From Lachnospiraceae bacterium (GTDB lineage: Bacteria; Bacillota; Clostridia; Lachnospirales; Lachnospiraceae), in assembly GCA_022793375.1 (NCBI GenBank), contig JAAWCS010000007.1, positions 18,433 through 82,432 of the forward strand: DNA of 64,000 nucleotides, read 5' to 3'. The notes under the pieces were generated by a model. That model worked only from the letters and a program-made list of their open reading frames with translations, did not search any database and was not told the DNA's origin. Position numbers and translations under genes: made by a program. Below, piece after piece: positions 1 through 7,788 of this stretch (position 1 is its first letter; every line of letters starts with the position of its first letter).

Positions 1-179
1 AGATCGGATAAGGTAACCTTGCGGCCCTCCAGAAAGCCTTTGATGCCGTTGACCATGCCGTATACGTGATCGACTTCATCGGTATGCTTCATGGCTTCGC
101 TGACGACGCCGTAGAGGCTTGAGTTGATCACGGAGGTAGGTCCGCCGGACTGGCCGACAATCACATTTTTTTTGCTCAT
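1..179 (-). CDS. pfp: Pyrophosphate-type 6-phosphofructokinase, N-terminal part (cut by window edge)
   Basis: Only the first 59 codons are in the window; the gene runs off the left edge. The protein begins MSKKNVIVGQSGGPTSVINS, the N-terminal nucleotide/pyrophosphate loop of the phosphofructokinase family. The GGPTSVIN form is the one usually seen in PPi-dependent or long-chain clostridial enzymes rather than in classical ATP-PFK (GGDAPGMN). It would phosphorylate fructose-6-phosphate in cytosolic glycolysis. The ATG at 179-177 is preceded by an AAGGAGTG ribosome-binding site at good spacing. The phosphoryl donor cannot be settled from this fragment because the deciding residues lie outside the window. 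Confidence 0.85.
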   Translation of the reverse strand, partial: MSKKNVIVGQSGGPTSVINSSLYGVVSEAMKHTDEVDHVYGMVNGIKGFLEGRKVTLSD

Positions 180-233
180 AATTTCACTCCTTATATGTTT
201 TTCATAGGGTCTGAAAACGACCTCTCAGGGTTT

Positions 234-262
234 ATTTTATAACAGGATTCTTGAATATGCAA
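234..262 (-). promoter_or_regulatory. Candidate promoter of pfp
   Basis: On the minus strand TTGCAT is separated by 17 bp from TAAAAT. The start of transcription would fall about 45 bp before the pfp start codon. Confidence 0.5.
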
Positions 263-354
263 GAGGGAAAGTACTTATAAAGCCCGGATTTGTGAAGAAA
301 GCATGAAAAATAAAAAATGTCGGGGAAAAGCCTGGGAAATTCTAAAAAAAAGTC

Positions 355-383
355 TAGTCAAAACGAAAATTTTGTGCTATAGT
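355..383 (+). promoter_or_regulatory. Candidate promoter of the FMN-binding lipoprotein gene
   Basis: TAGTCA, a 17-bp spacer and TATAGT preceded by TGC (extended -10) lie about 110 bp upstream of the lipoprotein start. The -35 match is modest and the extended -10 is good. Confidence 0.5.
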
Positions 384-421
384 AATTGGCGTCCACCAAA
401 TAGACAAGGTGGCGGGGAGAT

Positions 422-456
422 GTTCCCTGTGTTGTCCGCACAACAGCAAAGGGAAC
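422..456 (+). other. Hairpin in the 5' leader of the lipoprotein mRNA
   Basis: GTTCCC and TGTTGT on the left pair with ACAACA and GGGAAC on the right around a CCGC loop. No T-run follows on either strand, so it is more likely an mRNA 5' stability or regulatory hairpin than a terminator. It lies between the promoter and the ribosome-binding site. Confidence 0.55.
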
Positions 457-491
457 AAAAATTAAAGATTTAATCAAGGAGGAAATCAATC

Positions 492-1025
492 ATGAAAGCA
501 AGAAAGATGATTTGCGCGGCCGTAGTAGCGGCCAGCATGCTGGCACTGGCGGCCTGCGGCGGCAAGGACGGCGATACGACGACGGCTTCTGCCGAGACCA
601 CGGCGGCCCCTGCCGAGACGACGGCTTCTGCCGAGACCACGGCGGCCCCTGCCGAGACGACGGCTTCCGCTGAGACCACAGCGGCTCCTGCCGAGACGAC
701 GGCGGCTCCGGAGACCGAAGCTGCGACGACGGGAGCGGCGGCCGGCGCTTACAAGGCTGGTACGTATGAGGCGGCTTCCCAGGGTTATGCTTCCCAGGTG
801 AAAGTTACGATTACGATCGGCGATGACGGCACGATTACCGACTGTGTGATCGACGCTTCCGGCGAGACGCCTGGAATCGGCAACGACGAGACCAGAACGG
901 CAGACATGCAGAAAGAGATCGTAGAGGCAAACGGTGAGCTGGATGCGATTTCCAGCACGACGGCAGCTTTCACGGCAGATGCCGTATTGAAGGCCCTGCA
1001 GGACTGCCTGACCCAGGCTCAGTAA
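492..1025 (+). CDS. Secreted FMN-binding domain lipoprotein
   Basis: 177 aa. Residues 1-22 form a lipoprotein signal ending in LAAC (Cys22). Residues 29-75 are a low-complexity Ala/Thr/Glu/Pro linker made of three perfect 13-residue repeats. Residues 80-177 form a small FMN_bind-type domain (GTYEAASQGY; ETPGIGNDE). Family domains carry FMN covalently on the Thr of an S/T-G-A-T motif, attached by the flavin transferase ApbE. Here the site reads DAISSTT (151-157): the acceptor Thr157 is kept but Gly-Ala is replaced by Ser-Thr, so flavinylation is uncertain. It probably acts at the outer membrane face in electron transfer. The ATG has a perfect AAGGAGG site. The gene stands alone with its own promoter and terminator; no apbE is in the window. 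Confidence 0.8.
   Translation: MKARKMICAAVVAASMLALAACGGKDGDTTTASAETTAAPAETTASAETTAAPAETTASAETTAAPAETTAAPETEAATTGAAAGAYKAGTYEAASQGYASQVKVTITIGDDGTITDCVIDASGETPGIGNDETRTADMQKEIVEANGELDAISSTTAAFTADAVLKALQDCLTQAQ
585..701 (+). repeat. Three tandem 39-bp repeats in the lipoprotein linker
   Basis: The unit encodes ASAETTAAPAETT and occurs three times in frame, with only synonymous third-position drift in the last copy. Such in-frame repeats can change copy number by slippage and so vary linker length. Confidence 0.9.
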
Positions 1026-1052
1026 CAGACAACACTTATAACGAATCGACGG

Positions 1053-1084
1053 CAGCCGCATTCCCTAAGAGGATGCGGCTGTTT
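1053..1084 (+). terminator. Terminator after the lipoprotein gene
   Basis: A 9-bp perfect stem (CAGCCGCAT / ATGCGGCTG) with a short loop is followed by GTTTGC. The T-tract is short, so termination may be partial. Confidence 0.6.
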
Positions 1085-1131
1085 GCATAAGAGGACCCGC
1101 AAGGCGGGAGCGCGATCGGGAGGAGGGGCGT

Positions 1132-1836
1132 ATGCTGCGGATTGCAATTGTAGACGACGAGCAAAGCGAACGGGAACGGCTGAAGCGGTTCGTTGAGCGG
1201 TATTTTCGGGAACGGGGCGAGGATGTGTGTCTCTCTTTATACGACGACGGAGCGGCTCTTCTGCAGGCGGCGTCAGAAGCGTTGGATCTTTTATTTTTAG
1301 ACATCCGGATGGAGCAGGTAGACGGGCTGAGCGCCGCCCGGCAGATTCGCATGGCTGACGAAGAGGTGCAGATCGTATTCATCACCAATATGGCGCAGTA
1401 TGCCATTGACGGCTACTCGGTCAGTGCGCTGGATTTTCTGGTAAAGCCGATCGACGAAGAGCGAACGGCGCGGGTGCTTGAAAAGGCAGAAAAGCGCCTG
1501 GGAAGCCGCAATCCGGAAATGATTTCTGTGCGGAACAGCGAAGGGTTTTTTGTGGTGGATGCGAAGGATATCCTTTATATTGAAACCGACGGTCGTCATC
1601 TTCTGCTGCACACGGCGGCGGCCGGGATGCGCTGCCATGAGACGCTGCAAAGCATGGAGGAAAAGCTGCCCGGTCACTTTTTTCGGTGCCATAATGCGTT
1701 TCTGGTTAATCTGTGGAAGGTGGAGCATGTGAAAGGGGGCGATATTGTGGCGGGCGGCAGAAAAGTCCCTCTGAGCAAGCATCGGCGCAGAGAATTTATG
1801 CAGGCAATGACCCGTATTGTGAAGGAGAGACTGTAG
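1132..1836 (+). CDS. LytTR-family response regulator
   Basis: 234 aa. Residues 1-120 are a receiver domain with acidic pocket Asp8/Asp9, phospho-acceptor Asp57 (LLFLDIRM), Thr85 and Lys105. Residues about 130-230 form a LytTR DNA-binding domain (the DILYIETDGRHL and FFRCHNAFLVNL regions are characteristic). This is the AgrA/BlpR/VirR type, which binds paired short direct repeats in promoters. A GGGAGGAGGGG site precedes the ATG. The gene abuts the cognate kinase gene with no gap. There is no clear promoter of its own after the preceding terminator. No peptide pheromone or AgrB-like gene is adjacent, so the signal is unknown. Confidence 0.9.
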   Translation: MLRIAIVDDEQSERERLKRFVERYFRERGEDVCLSLYDDGAALLQAASEALDLLFLDIRMEQVDGLSAARQIRMADEEVQIVFITNMAQYAIDGYSVSALDFLVKPIDEERTARVLEKAEKRLGSRNPEMISVRNSEGFFVVDAKDILYIETDGRHLLLHTAAAGMRCHETLQSMEEKLPGHFFRCHNAFLVNLWKVEHVKGGDIVAGGRKVPLSKHRRREFMQAMTRIVKERL

Positions 1837-3210
1837 ATGGCAGGAGGGCTGTCGGACTGGGGGTACCCGCTGTGCCGGATGGCATCGGAGATTATCCTTT
1901 TATGCTATCTGGTGTATGGCTTCCCTCAAAAGAGACTTTTGAGGGCGGGCCGTTCGATCCAAAAGAACAGGACACAGAAATCACAGCGCCTGCATTTCCC
2001 GGCACTGCCGCTTTTGTATGCGGCCGGCGCGGCGGTGCGCAATGCGGAGTTTAGCGGAATGCGGTCGGGAGGGAGAGATTCCCTGGTGATTTTCCTGGCG
2101 ATGCTGCTTGTTTTTTATCTGCTGCTGGTGCTGTGTTTGAAAATAAACAGGCGACTGGCCTTTTATTATGCGGTAGTGTTTGCGATCCCGGCGGATTTGG
2201 GCGATTTGCTGGTATTTATGGTGCTGGTACGCGGGATGGGGGTTGCAGTCAGATATCCGCCGTTGGTATGGGAGACGACTTTGGCGTATGTCGGCGCCAG
2301 CTTTCTGCTGCGTCTTTTGATGCTGTCGGTGATCCGGCGTTTTTTAGAGGACGATTACCGCCGCACGCCGAACAATCTGCAGCTTTTTATGATCGCCCTG
2401 TCGGTGCTGCCGTTTGTGTACATACGCAATTTGGGATACTGGCTGCCCTTGGCAAGTGAAGAGATCGGAAACGTCACGATTCTGTTTTTGGTCGTGACCG
2501 GCATTATTGTTTTGATCGTGGTCATCGGAAACGAGAGGCTTGTCTACTATCATATCCAGCAGGGTGAGCTGATGAAAACACAGCACATGATCCGCCGGCA
2601 GCATGAGCAGTATGAAATGCGCAGGGAGGCAGTGGATCTGGTCAATCAGAAGTACCACGATATGCGTCATCAGCTGCTGGCCCTGCTAGGGATGGACGAT
2701 GTAACGCAGATCCATGCGTATGTGAATGCGCTGCGCAGGGAGATTACGCCCTTTGAAACATTTTTCCGGACAGGGAATCCGATGTTTGACATAATTCTTT
2801 CCGAAAAGGCAAAAGAGTGCGAAAAGAAAGGGATCCGGCTGTTGTCGATGGCGGACGGGGCTGCCCTTTTGAGACTGGAGGCTGTGGATCTGTGTACGAT
2901 CTTTGGCAACGCCCTGGACAACGCGATTGAGAGCTGCGAAAAAATAGCGGATACGAAGCAGCGGGAAATCACGCTGAGAGTATGCCGGATACAGGGCTTT
3001 CTGGCTGTGTGCATCGAAAATCCCTATGTGCAGACGCCCCGGATAGAAGGGGGGCGCCTGCTTTCCACGAAGCGGGATCAGGAAAACCATGGCTATGGCC
3101 TGCAGGGGATCCGCGAGGCCGTGCGCCGCTATGGGGGTGAGATGGATACGGAGATGGAAAGGGGCTTTTTTACTCTGACTCTTCTGCTGCCTTTAGAGGA
3201 CGAAGAATAA
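1837..3210 (+). CDS. AgrC-like sensor histidine kinase (GHKL)
   Basis: 457 aa. Residues about 55-230 hold five or six membrane segments. A coiled linker (232-268) leads to the dimerisation/H-box YHDMRHQL (phospho-His274) and a GHKL ATPase with N-box FGNALDNAIES (356-366) and G-box HGYGLQGI (418-425). This is the HPK10 architecture of AgrC/ComD/VirS and fits its LytTR partner immediately upstream, to which it would pass phosphate. The start ATG follows the regulator's stop codon directly, implying translational coupling. The last 41 bp overlap tail-to-tail with the hydrolase gene on the other strand. Confidence 0.9.
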   Translation: MAGGLSDWGYPLCRMASEIILLCYLVYGFPQKRLLRAGRSIQKNRTQKSQRLHFPALPLLYAAGAAVRNAEFSGMRSGGRDSLVIFLAMLLVFYLLLVLCLKINRRLAFYYAVVFAIPADLGDLLVFMVLVRGMGVAVRYPPLVWETTLAYVGASFLLRLLMLSVIRRFLEDDYRRTPNNLQLFMIALSVLPFVYIRNLGYWLPLASEEIGNVTILFLVVTGIIVLIVVIGNERLVYYHIQQGELMKTQHMIRRQHEQYEMRREAVDLVNQKYHDMRHQLLALLGMDDVTQIHAYVNALRREITPFETFFRTGNPMFDIILSEKAKECEKKGIRLLSMADGAALLRLEAVDLCTIFGNALDNAIESCEKIADTKQREITLRVCRIQGFLAVCIENPYVQTPRIEGGRLLSTKRDQENHGYGLQGIREAVRRYGGEMDTEMERGFFTLTLLLPLEDEE

Positions 3211-4861
3211 AATCCGCTATGTCGGCGATCACCTCTTCGCTGACCGTGTTTTTTACGGCGTATTCGCTTAAATCGCGCCGCCCCTGGGTCGGCATCATCA
3301 GATGGTTTAAGCCGGCGTAGAGATGGAAAACGACGTTCTCCCGCCCGGCCAGGGCGCTCTGCCAGAGCGTGTAATCCGTGTCCGGGTACACTTGGAAATC
3401 GGCGTCGCCCTGCAGGATCAGGATCGGCATGGAGATATGTTCCAGGAGCCTGGCGCCGCAAAAGCGTTCCAGGGAACTCCAGTAGGAGAGCGGGATGCCG
3501 AAAAAGACCGCGTCGGGGGAGATGTCCTGCGGCAGCAGGGAAAGGTCGGCGAGCTGGCCGTTTTCCGACAGCTGCCTGAGCGTGTCGCGGTCGGCTTCCA
3601 CGAGCGCGAGCTGTTTGTCCAACTGCCGGCTTTCTTCTTCGCTCAGGGAGGGACGGACTGCCTGGGCGGCTTCCTGGTTCTGGTCGTAGACGATATCCCA
3701 CAGCGGCCGCAGGCTGCCGGCCATGGAGACGATGCCGGCCAGGTCGGGATGGGCGTCGGCGATGGCCGGGGCCAGCATGCCGCCAAGACTGTGGCCTAGG
3801 ACGTAGACACGCCGGGAATCCAGACGCGGGTCGTTCATCGCCAGGGCAATAGCGGCGTCCACGTCCTGCATGACCTCGGCTTCAATGGTCAGAGCGTCTT
3901 GGTCGGCGGCGGCCTGCGGATACGTATAATAGCGCTTGTCGTAACGGATGGAGGCGATGCCGCGTTCGGCCAGTCCCCAGGCAATGTCCCGAAACGGGGC
4001 GTTGCCGTTGATGCTCTCGTTGCGGTCGGAGGAACCGGAGCCGTGTACGAAGATTACGACGGCCGGCGGCTCTCCTCCCTCGGGCAGCGTCAGGGTGCCG
4101 GCGAGGGGATAGTCCGGGTGGCCGCAGACAAGGATTTCCTCCTCGGTCACATGGGCAGGAAGAGCCGGCGCGGCGCTGTCTCCCACAGTCTCCGACGCCG
4201 CGGAGGGCGTGAGGGCTTCTGTGCCGGCGGCAGTCTCCGGCCGGGCATCGGATTCCGGTACGGCGACCTCCATGCCGGAGACGTCCTGGTAGGTGATCCA
4301 CAGGCCCTGGAGACGTCCGTCACCATCAAAGCTGACTTGTACCAAAATGCCGTTGCCCTCGTATTTTTCCAGGACGGCGACGCTGCCGCCGTTTTCCAGG
4401 GCCTGGGCAGTGGCGGAAATCGGACCGACATAAGCGCCCAGCGGCTCGATGGTGGCATCCCAGCCTTCTTTTAACGTCTCGGCGGTGAGCGCGGCGGCCA
4501 TTTGTTCGTTAAAGAGGGCGGCTACGGTGTCAAAGTCGCCGGCGCGCATGGAAGCGACCAGCTGCCGGGCCTGCTCTTCCCATGCGGCAAGCTGCAAATC
4601 GGCAGAGACGTCCCCAGTCCCCTGCCGATCGGCGGCCGTCTGGCCCTCGGCCTCTCCCACGCTCTCGGTGCGGGCCGCCTGGGAAGGATCGTCCGCAGAA
4701 CGGCCGCAGGCGATAAGCAGAAAGCACAGTAGCAGGCACCAAAGCGCCAGGATAAGAAGGCGGGGCCGCGGATACAAGGGACGGGGATGCGCCGGAACCG
4801 GGGATAAAGCTGGCCGGGAGCCGATTTGTGCGAACCGGCGGGCGGAAGAAAATGATTTCAT
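3170..4861 (-). CDS. Lipoprotein alpha/beta hydrolase with N-terminal DUF3887-like domain
   Basis: 563 aa. An unusually long basic N-region precedes a hydrophobic segment ending LLIAC (lipobox Cys52). Residues about 90-195 resemble DUF3887 (EQARQLVASMRAGDFDTVAALFN). Residues about 245-560 are a serine alpha/beta hydrolase: oxyanion region VHGSGSS (272-278), nucleophile elbow GHSLGG (Ser358), acid in LQGDAD (Asp486 or Asp488) and catalytic His520 in AGLNH. It is probably a membrane-anchored extracellular esterase or peptidase; the substrate is unknown. The frame stays open upstream to 5020, but the start at 4861 is chosen because AAAGGAGG sits 7 bp before it and the upstream extension lies in a repeat element. 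The 3' end overlaps the convergent kinase gene. Confidence 0.85.
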   Translation of the reverse strand: MKSFSSARRFAQIGSRPALSPVPAHPRPLYPRPRLLILALWCLLLCFLLIACGRSADDPSQAARTESVGEAEGQTAADRQGTGDVSADLQLAAWEEQARQLVASMRAGDFDTVAALFNEQMAAALTAETLKEGWDATIEPLGAYVGPISATAQALENGGSVAVLEKYEGNGILVQVSFDGDGRLQGLWITYQDVSGMEVAVPESDARPETAAGTEALTPSAASETVGDSAAPALPAHVTEEEILVCGHPDYPLAGTLTLPEGGEPPAVVIFVHGSGSSDRNESINGNAPFRDIAWGLAERGIASIRYDKRYYTYPQAAADQDALTIEAEVMQDVDAAIALAMNDPRLDSRRVYVLGHSLGGMLAPAIADAHPDLAGIVSMAGSLRPLWDIVYDQNQEAAQAVRPSLSEEESRQLDKQLALVEADRDTLRQLSENGQLADLSLLPQDISPDAVFFGIPLSYWSSLERFCGARLLEHISMPILILQGDADFQVYPDTDYTLWQSALAGRENVVFHLYAGLNHLMMPTQGRRDLSEYAVKNTVSEEVIADIADFILRPLKAAEESE

Positions 4862-4979
4862 GGGAACCTCCTTTGAGGATATATTTAGATAAATTTCTAA
4901 ATATAGAATACACCCATTTACGGCAAACGTCAACCAAAAGATGGATTGCAAAGCCTGCATCGGCCGGGCGGCGCGGTCC

Positions 4980-5078
4980 GGGGCTGTCACAGAACAAAGA
5001 TTCTGCACCGTATACGGCATTCATGCGCAAACCGGCGCCGCCATAGGTTGTGTTTTATCCGAGTTTTGCGGCAGCCCC
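4980..5078. repeat. 99-bp hairpin element, copy A
   Basis: The ends are inverted repeats (GGGGCTG ... CAGCCCC) and the internal block ACAAAGATTCTGCAC is identical in copy B at 17103-17201. Inner arms are complementary too, so the whole element can fold into one long hairpin. It overlaps the last 24 bp of the DUF815 gene and provides its stop codon. Size, terminal repeats and dispersal resemble a MITE or large REP-like element; no transposase is nearby. Confidence 0.75.
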
Positions 5079-6383
5079 TTCTTCCTGGCCGAGCAGATAG
5101 TTGATAAACTGCTGCGCGGTACGTCCGGAGATGCCGCCGTGGCGCAGTTCCCACTTGTTAGCCTCCGAAAGAAGCTGCTGCTCGGGCAGCGCGATGCCGT
5201 TTTTTCGGGCCAGGGAGAGGACGATTTGGTCAAATTCCTGGCGCGAGGGCTTGATGTAGCAGATCATGCAGCCGAAGCGGCTTGCTAAGGACAGCTTTTC
5301 CTCCAGCGTATCGGAACGATGAAGGTCGCTGTCGTGCTCCATATCGTCGCGGTCACTCCAGGTTTCCTTGATCAGATGGCGGCGGTTGCTGGTGGCGTAG
5401 ATGAGGATATTGTCGGGCTTTGTCTCCACGCCGCCTTCGATGACGGCCTTCAAAAATTTGTATTCGATTTCAAAATCCTCAAAAGACAGATCGTCCATAT
5501 ATATAATGAAGCGATAGTTGCGGTTTTTGATCTGGGCAATGACATTGGACAGATCCTTAAACTGGTGCTTGTAGATTTCGATCATCCTAAGGCCGCGGCC
5601 GTAGAATTCATTGACGATGGCTTTGATGCTCGTGGACTTGCCGGTGCCGGAATCTCCGTAGAGCAGGGCGTTGTTGGCTTTGCGCCCCTCAACAAAGGCC
5701 AGGGTATTGTCGATGAGCAGCTTTTTCTGATGCTCATAGCCGATCAGGTCGGAGAGGACCACGGCGTCCATATTGTTGATCGGGCAGAAGCTGACGCGGC
5801 TGCCATTTGTGGCGGCGATGCGGAAAGCCTTGTTAAGGCCAAACATTCCGACGCCGTAATCGCGGTAAAAGCCGGTCACACATTCGAAAAACTGCTGTTC
5901 GTCCCGGGTCTGCGAAAGACGGGTGCTGAGAGCCTGCACTTTTTCGCTGACATTTTTGTTGTACATCAGCTCTTTTTTGGTGATGGCCTGGTAGTGGGAG
6001 ATGCGGTCAAAGCAGTCGATGCCAAGCGCCGCCTCAATCGGTGAAAAATCGAAGAAGAACAGCTCGCGGAAAGCCCTGAAATCGCTGAGGGCAAAGGAAT
6101 TGACGCTGCCCTCGTTGGCGCCGACCTTTTCACAGGTGATGCTGAAGGGGTTTTCACTGGTAATCAGCAAAAACGTCAGGTAATTGTGCCACAAGTTTTT
6201 GTCAAAGCCGTAATCGGTCGCCACCTGGAGCAGGTGCTTGATCTGCGTGAATACGCGGGTCGTAAGTTCGTCGGCTGTCTGCGTCCCCTCATGAAACGTT
6301 TTAAAAATATCGGAGAGCTCCATCAGGATCGAGTCTTTGGGCATATCGCCGTAGATTAACAGGCGGGAAGTAATACGATACAT
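5055..6383 (-). CDS. DUF815-family AAA+ ATPase
   Basis: 442 aa. Residues 1-200 are a family-specific N-terminal region. The ATPase core has Walker [12 protein letters not shown] (241-251) and Walker [12 protein letters not shown] (292-302), followed by a sensor region ([12 protein letters not shown]). DUF815 proteins are AAA+ ATPases of unknown cellular role, conserved in Clostridia. The ATG has AAAGGAGT upstream. The final residues (about GAAAKLG) are encoded inside the repeat element at 4980-5078, so the native C-terminus was probably altered by insertion. The nearest gene downstream on the same strand is the hydrolase, about 190 bp away, and the two need not be one operon. Confidence 0.88.
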   Translation of the reverse strand: MYRITSRLLIYGDMPKDSILMELSDIFKTFHEGTQTADELTTRVFTQIKHLLQVATDYGFDKNLWHNYLTFLLITSENPFSITCEKVGANEGSVNSFALSDFRAFRELFFFDFSPIEAALGIDCFDRISHYQAITKKELMYNKNVSEKVQALSTRLSQTRDEQQFFECVTGFYRDYGVGMFGLNKAFRIAATNGSRVSFCPINNMDAVVLSDLIGYEHQKKLLIDNTLAFVEGRKANNALLYGDSGTGKSTSIKAIVNEFYGRGLRMIEIYKHQFKDLSNVIAQIKNRNYRFIIYMDDLSFEDFEIEYKFLKAVIEGGVETKPDNILIYATSNRRHLIKETWSDRDDMEHDSDLHRSDTLEEKLSLASRFGCMICYIKPSRQEFDQIVLSLARKNGIALPEQQLLSEANKWELRHGGISGRTAQQFINYLLGQEEGAAAKLG

Positions 6384-6502
6384 AGGGATACTCCTTTTTT
6401 CTTTTCGTTTTTGTCTGCGTACAGTGTATCATAAAAGGAAAAGATTTTAAATAGCCGGGACGAAATTTGACAAGCGGGTGGGACAAAGATTTACAGGATC
6501 CC

Positions 6503-6531
6503 TTGTTATTCCGGCGGCGCTATGATAGAAT
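6503..6531 (+). promoter_or_regulatory. Candidate promoter of icd
   Basis: TTGTTA, 17 bp, TAGAAT, about 40 bp upstream of the icd start. The same hexamers and spacing occur upstream of gltX (12722-12750). Confidence 0.6.
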
Positions 6532-6570
6532 GGGAAAGAAAAAACGACGGTGGAAAGGCAGGGAGACAGA

Positions 6571-7779
6571 ATGGAAAAAATAAAGATGGCGACCCCTCTT
6601 GTAGAGATGGACGGGGATGAAATGACGCGGATTTTGTGGCAGACGATCAAGGACGAGCTGCTTTTGCCTTTTGTGGAACTAAAGACAGAGTATTACGACC
6701 TGGGGCTTGCCTGCCGCGAGCAGACAGGCGATCAAGTGACGGTGGATGCGGCCATGGCGACGAAGAAGTACGGGGTGGCGGTCAAGTGCGCGACGATTAC
6801 GCCGAACGCGGCCCGGGTAGAGGAGTACGGCCTGAGCCAGATGTGGAAGAGCCCGAACGGCACAATCCGCGCTCTTTTGGATGGGACGGTGTTTCGTGCG
6901 CCGATTCTGGTCAAGGGGATTGAGCCCTACATCCGCAACTGGGAGAAGCCGATCACACTGGCGCGCCACGCGTATGGGGACGTCTATAAGGCGACGGAGA
7001 TGAAGATCCCGGGCAAGGGGCGCTGCGAGCTTGTCTATACGGCGGAGGACGGAAGCGAGACGCGCAGTCTGGTGCATGCCTTCGAAGGGCCCGGTATCGT
7101 ACAGGGGATGCACAATGTCAACGCTTCGATCGAGGACTTTGCGCGCTGTTGCTTCAATTTTGGGCTGGATACCCGGCAGGACGTGTGGTTCGCGTCCAAA
7201 GATACGATTTCCAAGCAGTATGACCATACGTTCAAAGATATTTTCCAGGAAATTTTTGACGCGGAATACAAAGACCGGTTTGAGGAAGCGGGGATTACGT
7301 ATTTCTATACGCTGATCGACGATGCGGTGGCCCGCGTGGTAAAATCAAAAGGCGGCTATATCTGGGCCTGCAAGAATTATGACGGGGACGTGATGAGCGA
7401 CATGGTGGCGACGGCGTTCGGGTCGCTGGCAATGATGACCTCGGTGCTGGTTTCGCCGGACGGCAAGTACGAGTACGAGGCGGCGCACGGCACGGTGCAG
7501 CGCCATTATTATCAGCATCTGGAGGGGAAGAAAACCTCGACAAACCCGGTGGCGACGATTTTTGCCTGGACCGGTGCGCTGCGCAAGCGCGGGCAGTTAG
7601 ACGGACTGGCCGATCTGGCAGAGTTTGCCGGAAAGCTGGAGCAGGCGACGATCGAGACGATCGAAGCCGGGAAGATGACAAAAGATCTGGCGGCGATTAC
7701 GAGTCTGCCGGAGGTGACGGTGTGCGACAGCGAGGAGTTTATCGGGGCAATCCGAAAACGGCTGTCGGCGCTTTTGTAG
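6571..7779 (+). CDS. icd: NADP-dependent isocitrate dehydrogenase
   Basis: 402 aa, the length of the dimeric type II (eukaryote-like) family. It oxidatively decarboxylates isocitrate to 2-oxoglutarate in the cytosol. Diagnostic segments are MDGDEMTRILW near the N-terminus, the substrate loop KSPNGTIR (93-100), DGTVFRAPI, the family signature YDGDVMSDMVATAFGSLAMM and the cofactor loop AAHGTVQRHY. An in-frame GTG lies 21 bp upstream, but the ATG at 6571 is preferred because AGGGAGA precedes it and it matches the family N-terminus. No citrate synthase or aconitase is adjacent; the enzyme probably feeds glutamate synthesis. A sensor kinase gene starts 10 bp after the stop. Confidence 0.95.
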   Translation: MEKIKMATPLVEMDGDEMTRILWQTIKDELLLPFVELKTEYYDLGLACREQTGDQVTVDAAMATKKYGVAVKCATITPNAARVEEYGLSQMWKSPNGTIRALLDGTVFRAPILVKGIEPYIRNWEKPITLARHAYGDVYKATEMKIPGKGRCELVYTAEDGSETRSLVHAFEGPGIVQGMHNVNASIEDFARCCFNFGLDTRQDVWFASKDTISKQYDHTFKDIFQEIFDAEYKDRFEEAGITYFYTLIDDAVARVVKSKGGYIWACKNYDGDVMSDMVATAFGSLAMMTSVLVSPDGKYEYEAAHGTVQRHYYQHLEGKKTSTNPVATIFAWTGALRKRGQLDGLADLAEFAGKLEQATIETIEAGKMTKDLAAITSLPEVTVCDSEEFIGAIRKRLSALL

Positions 7780-7788
7780 GGGGCCTGT

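Noticed and set aside
4862..5020. N-terminal extension of the hydrolase gene
   Set aside because: It would start inside the repeat element and put 53 residues before the lipoprotein signal; AAAGGAGG at the 4861 start is decisive.
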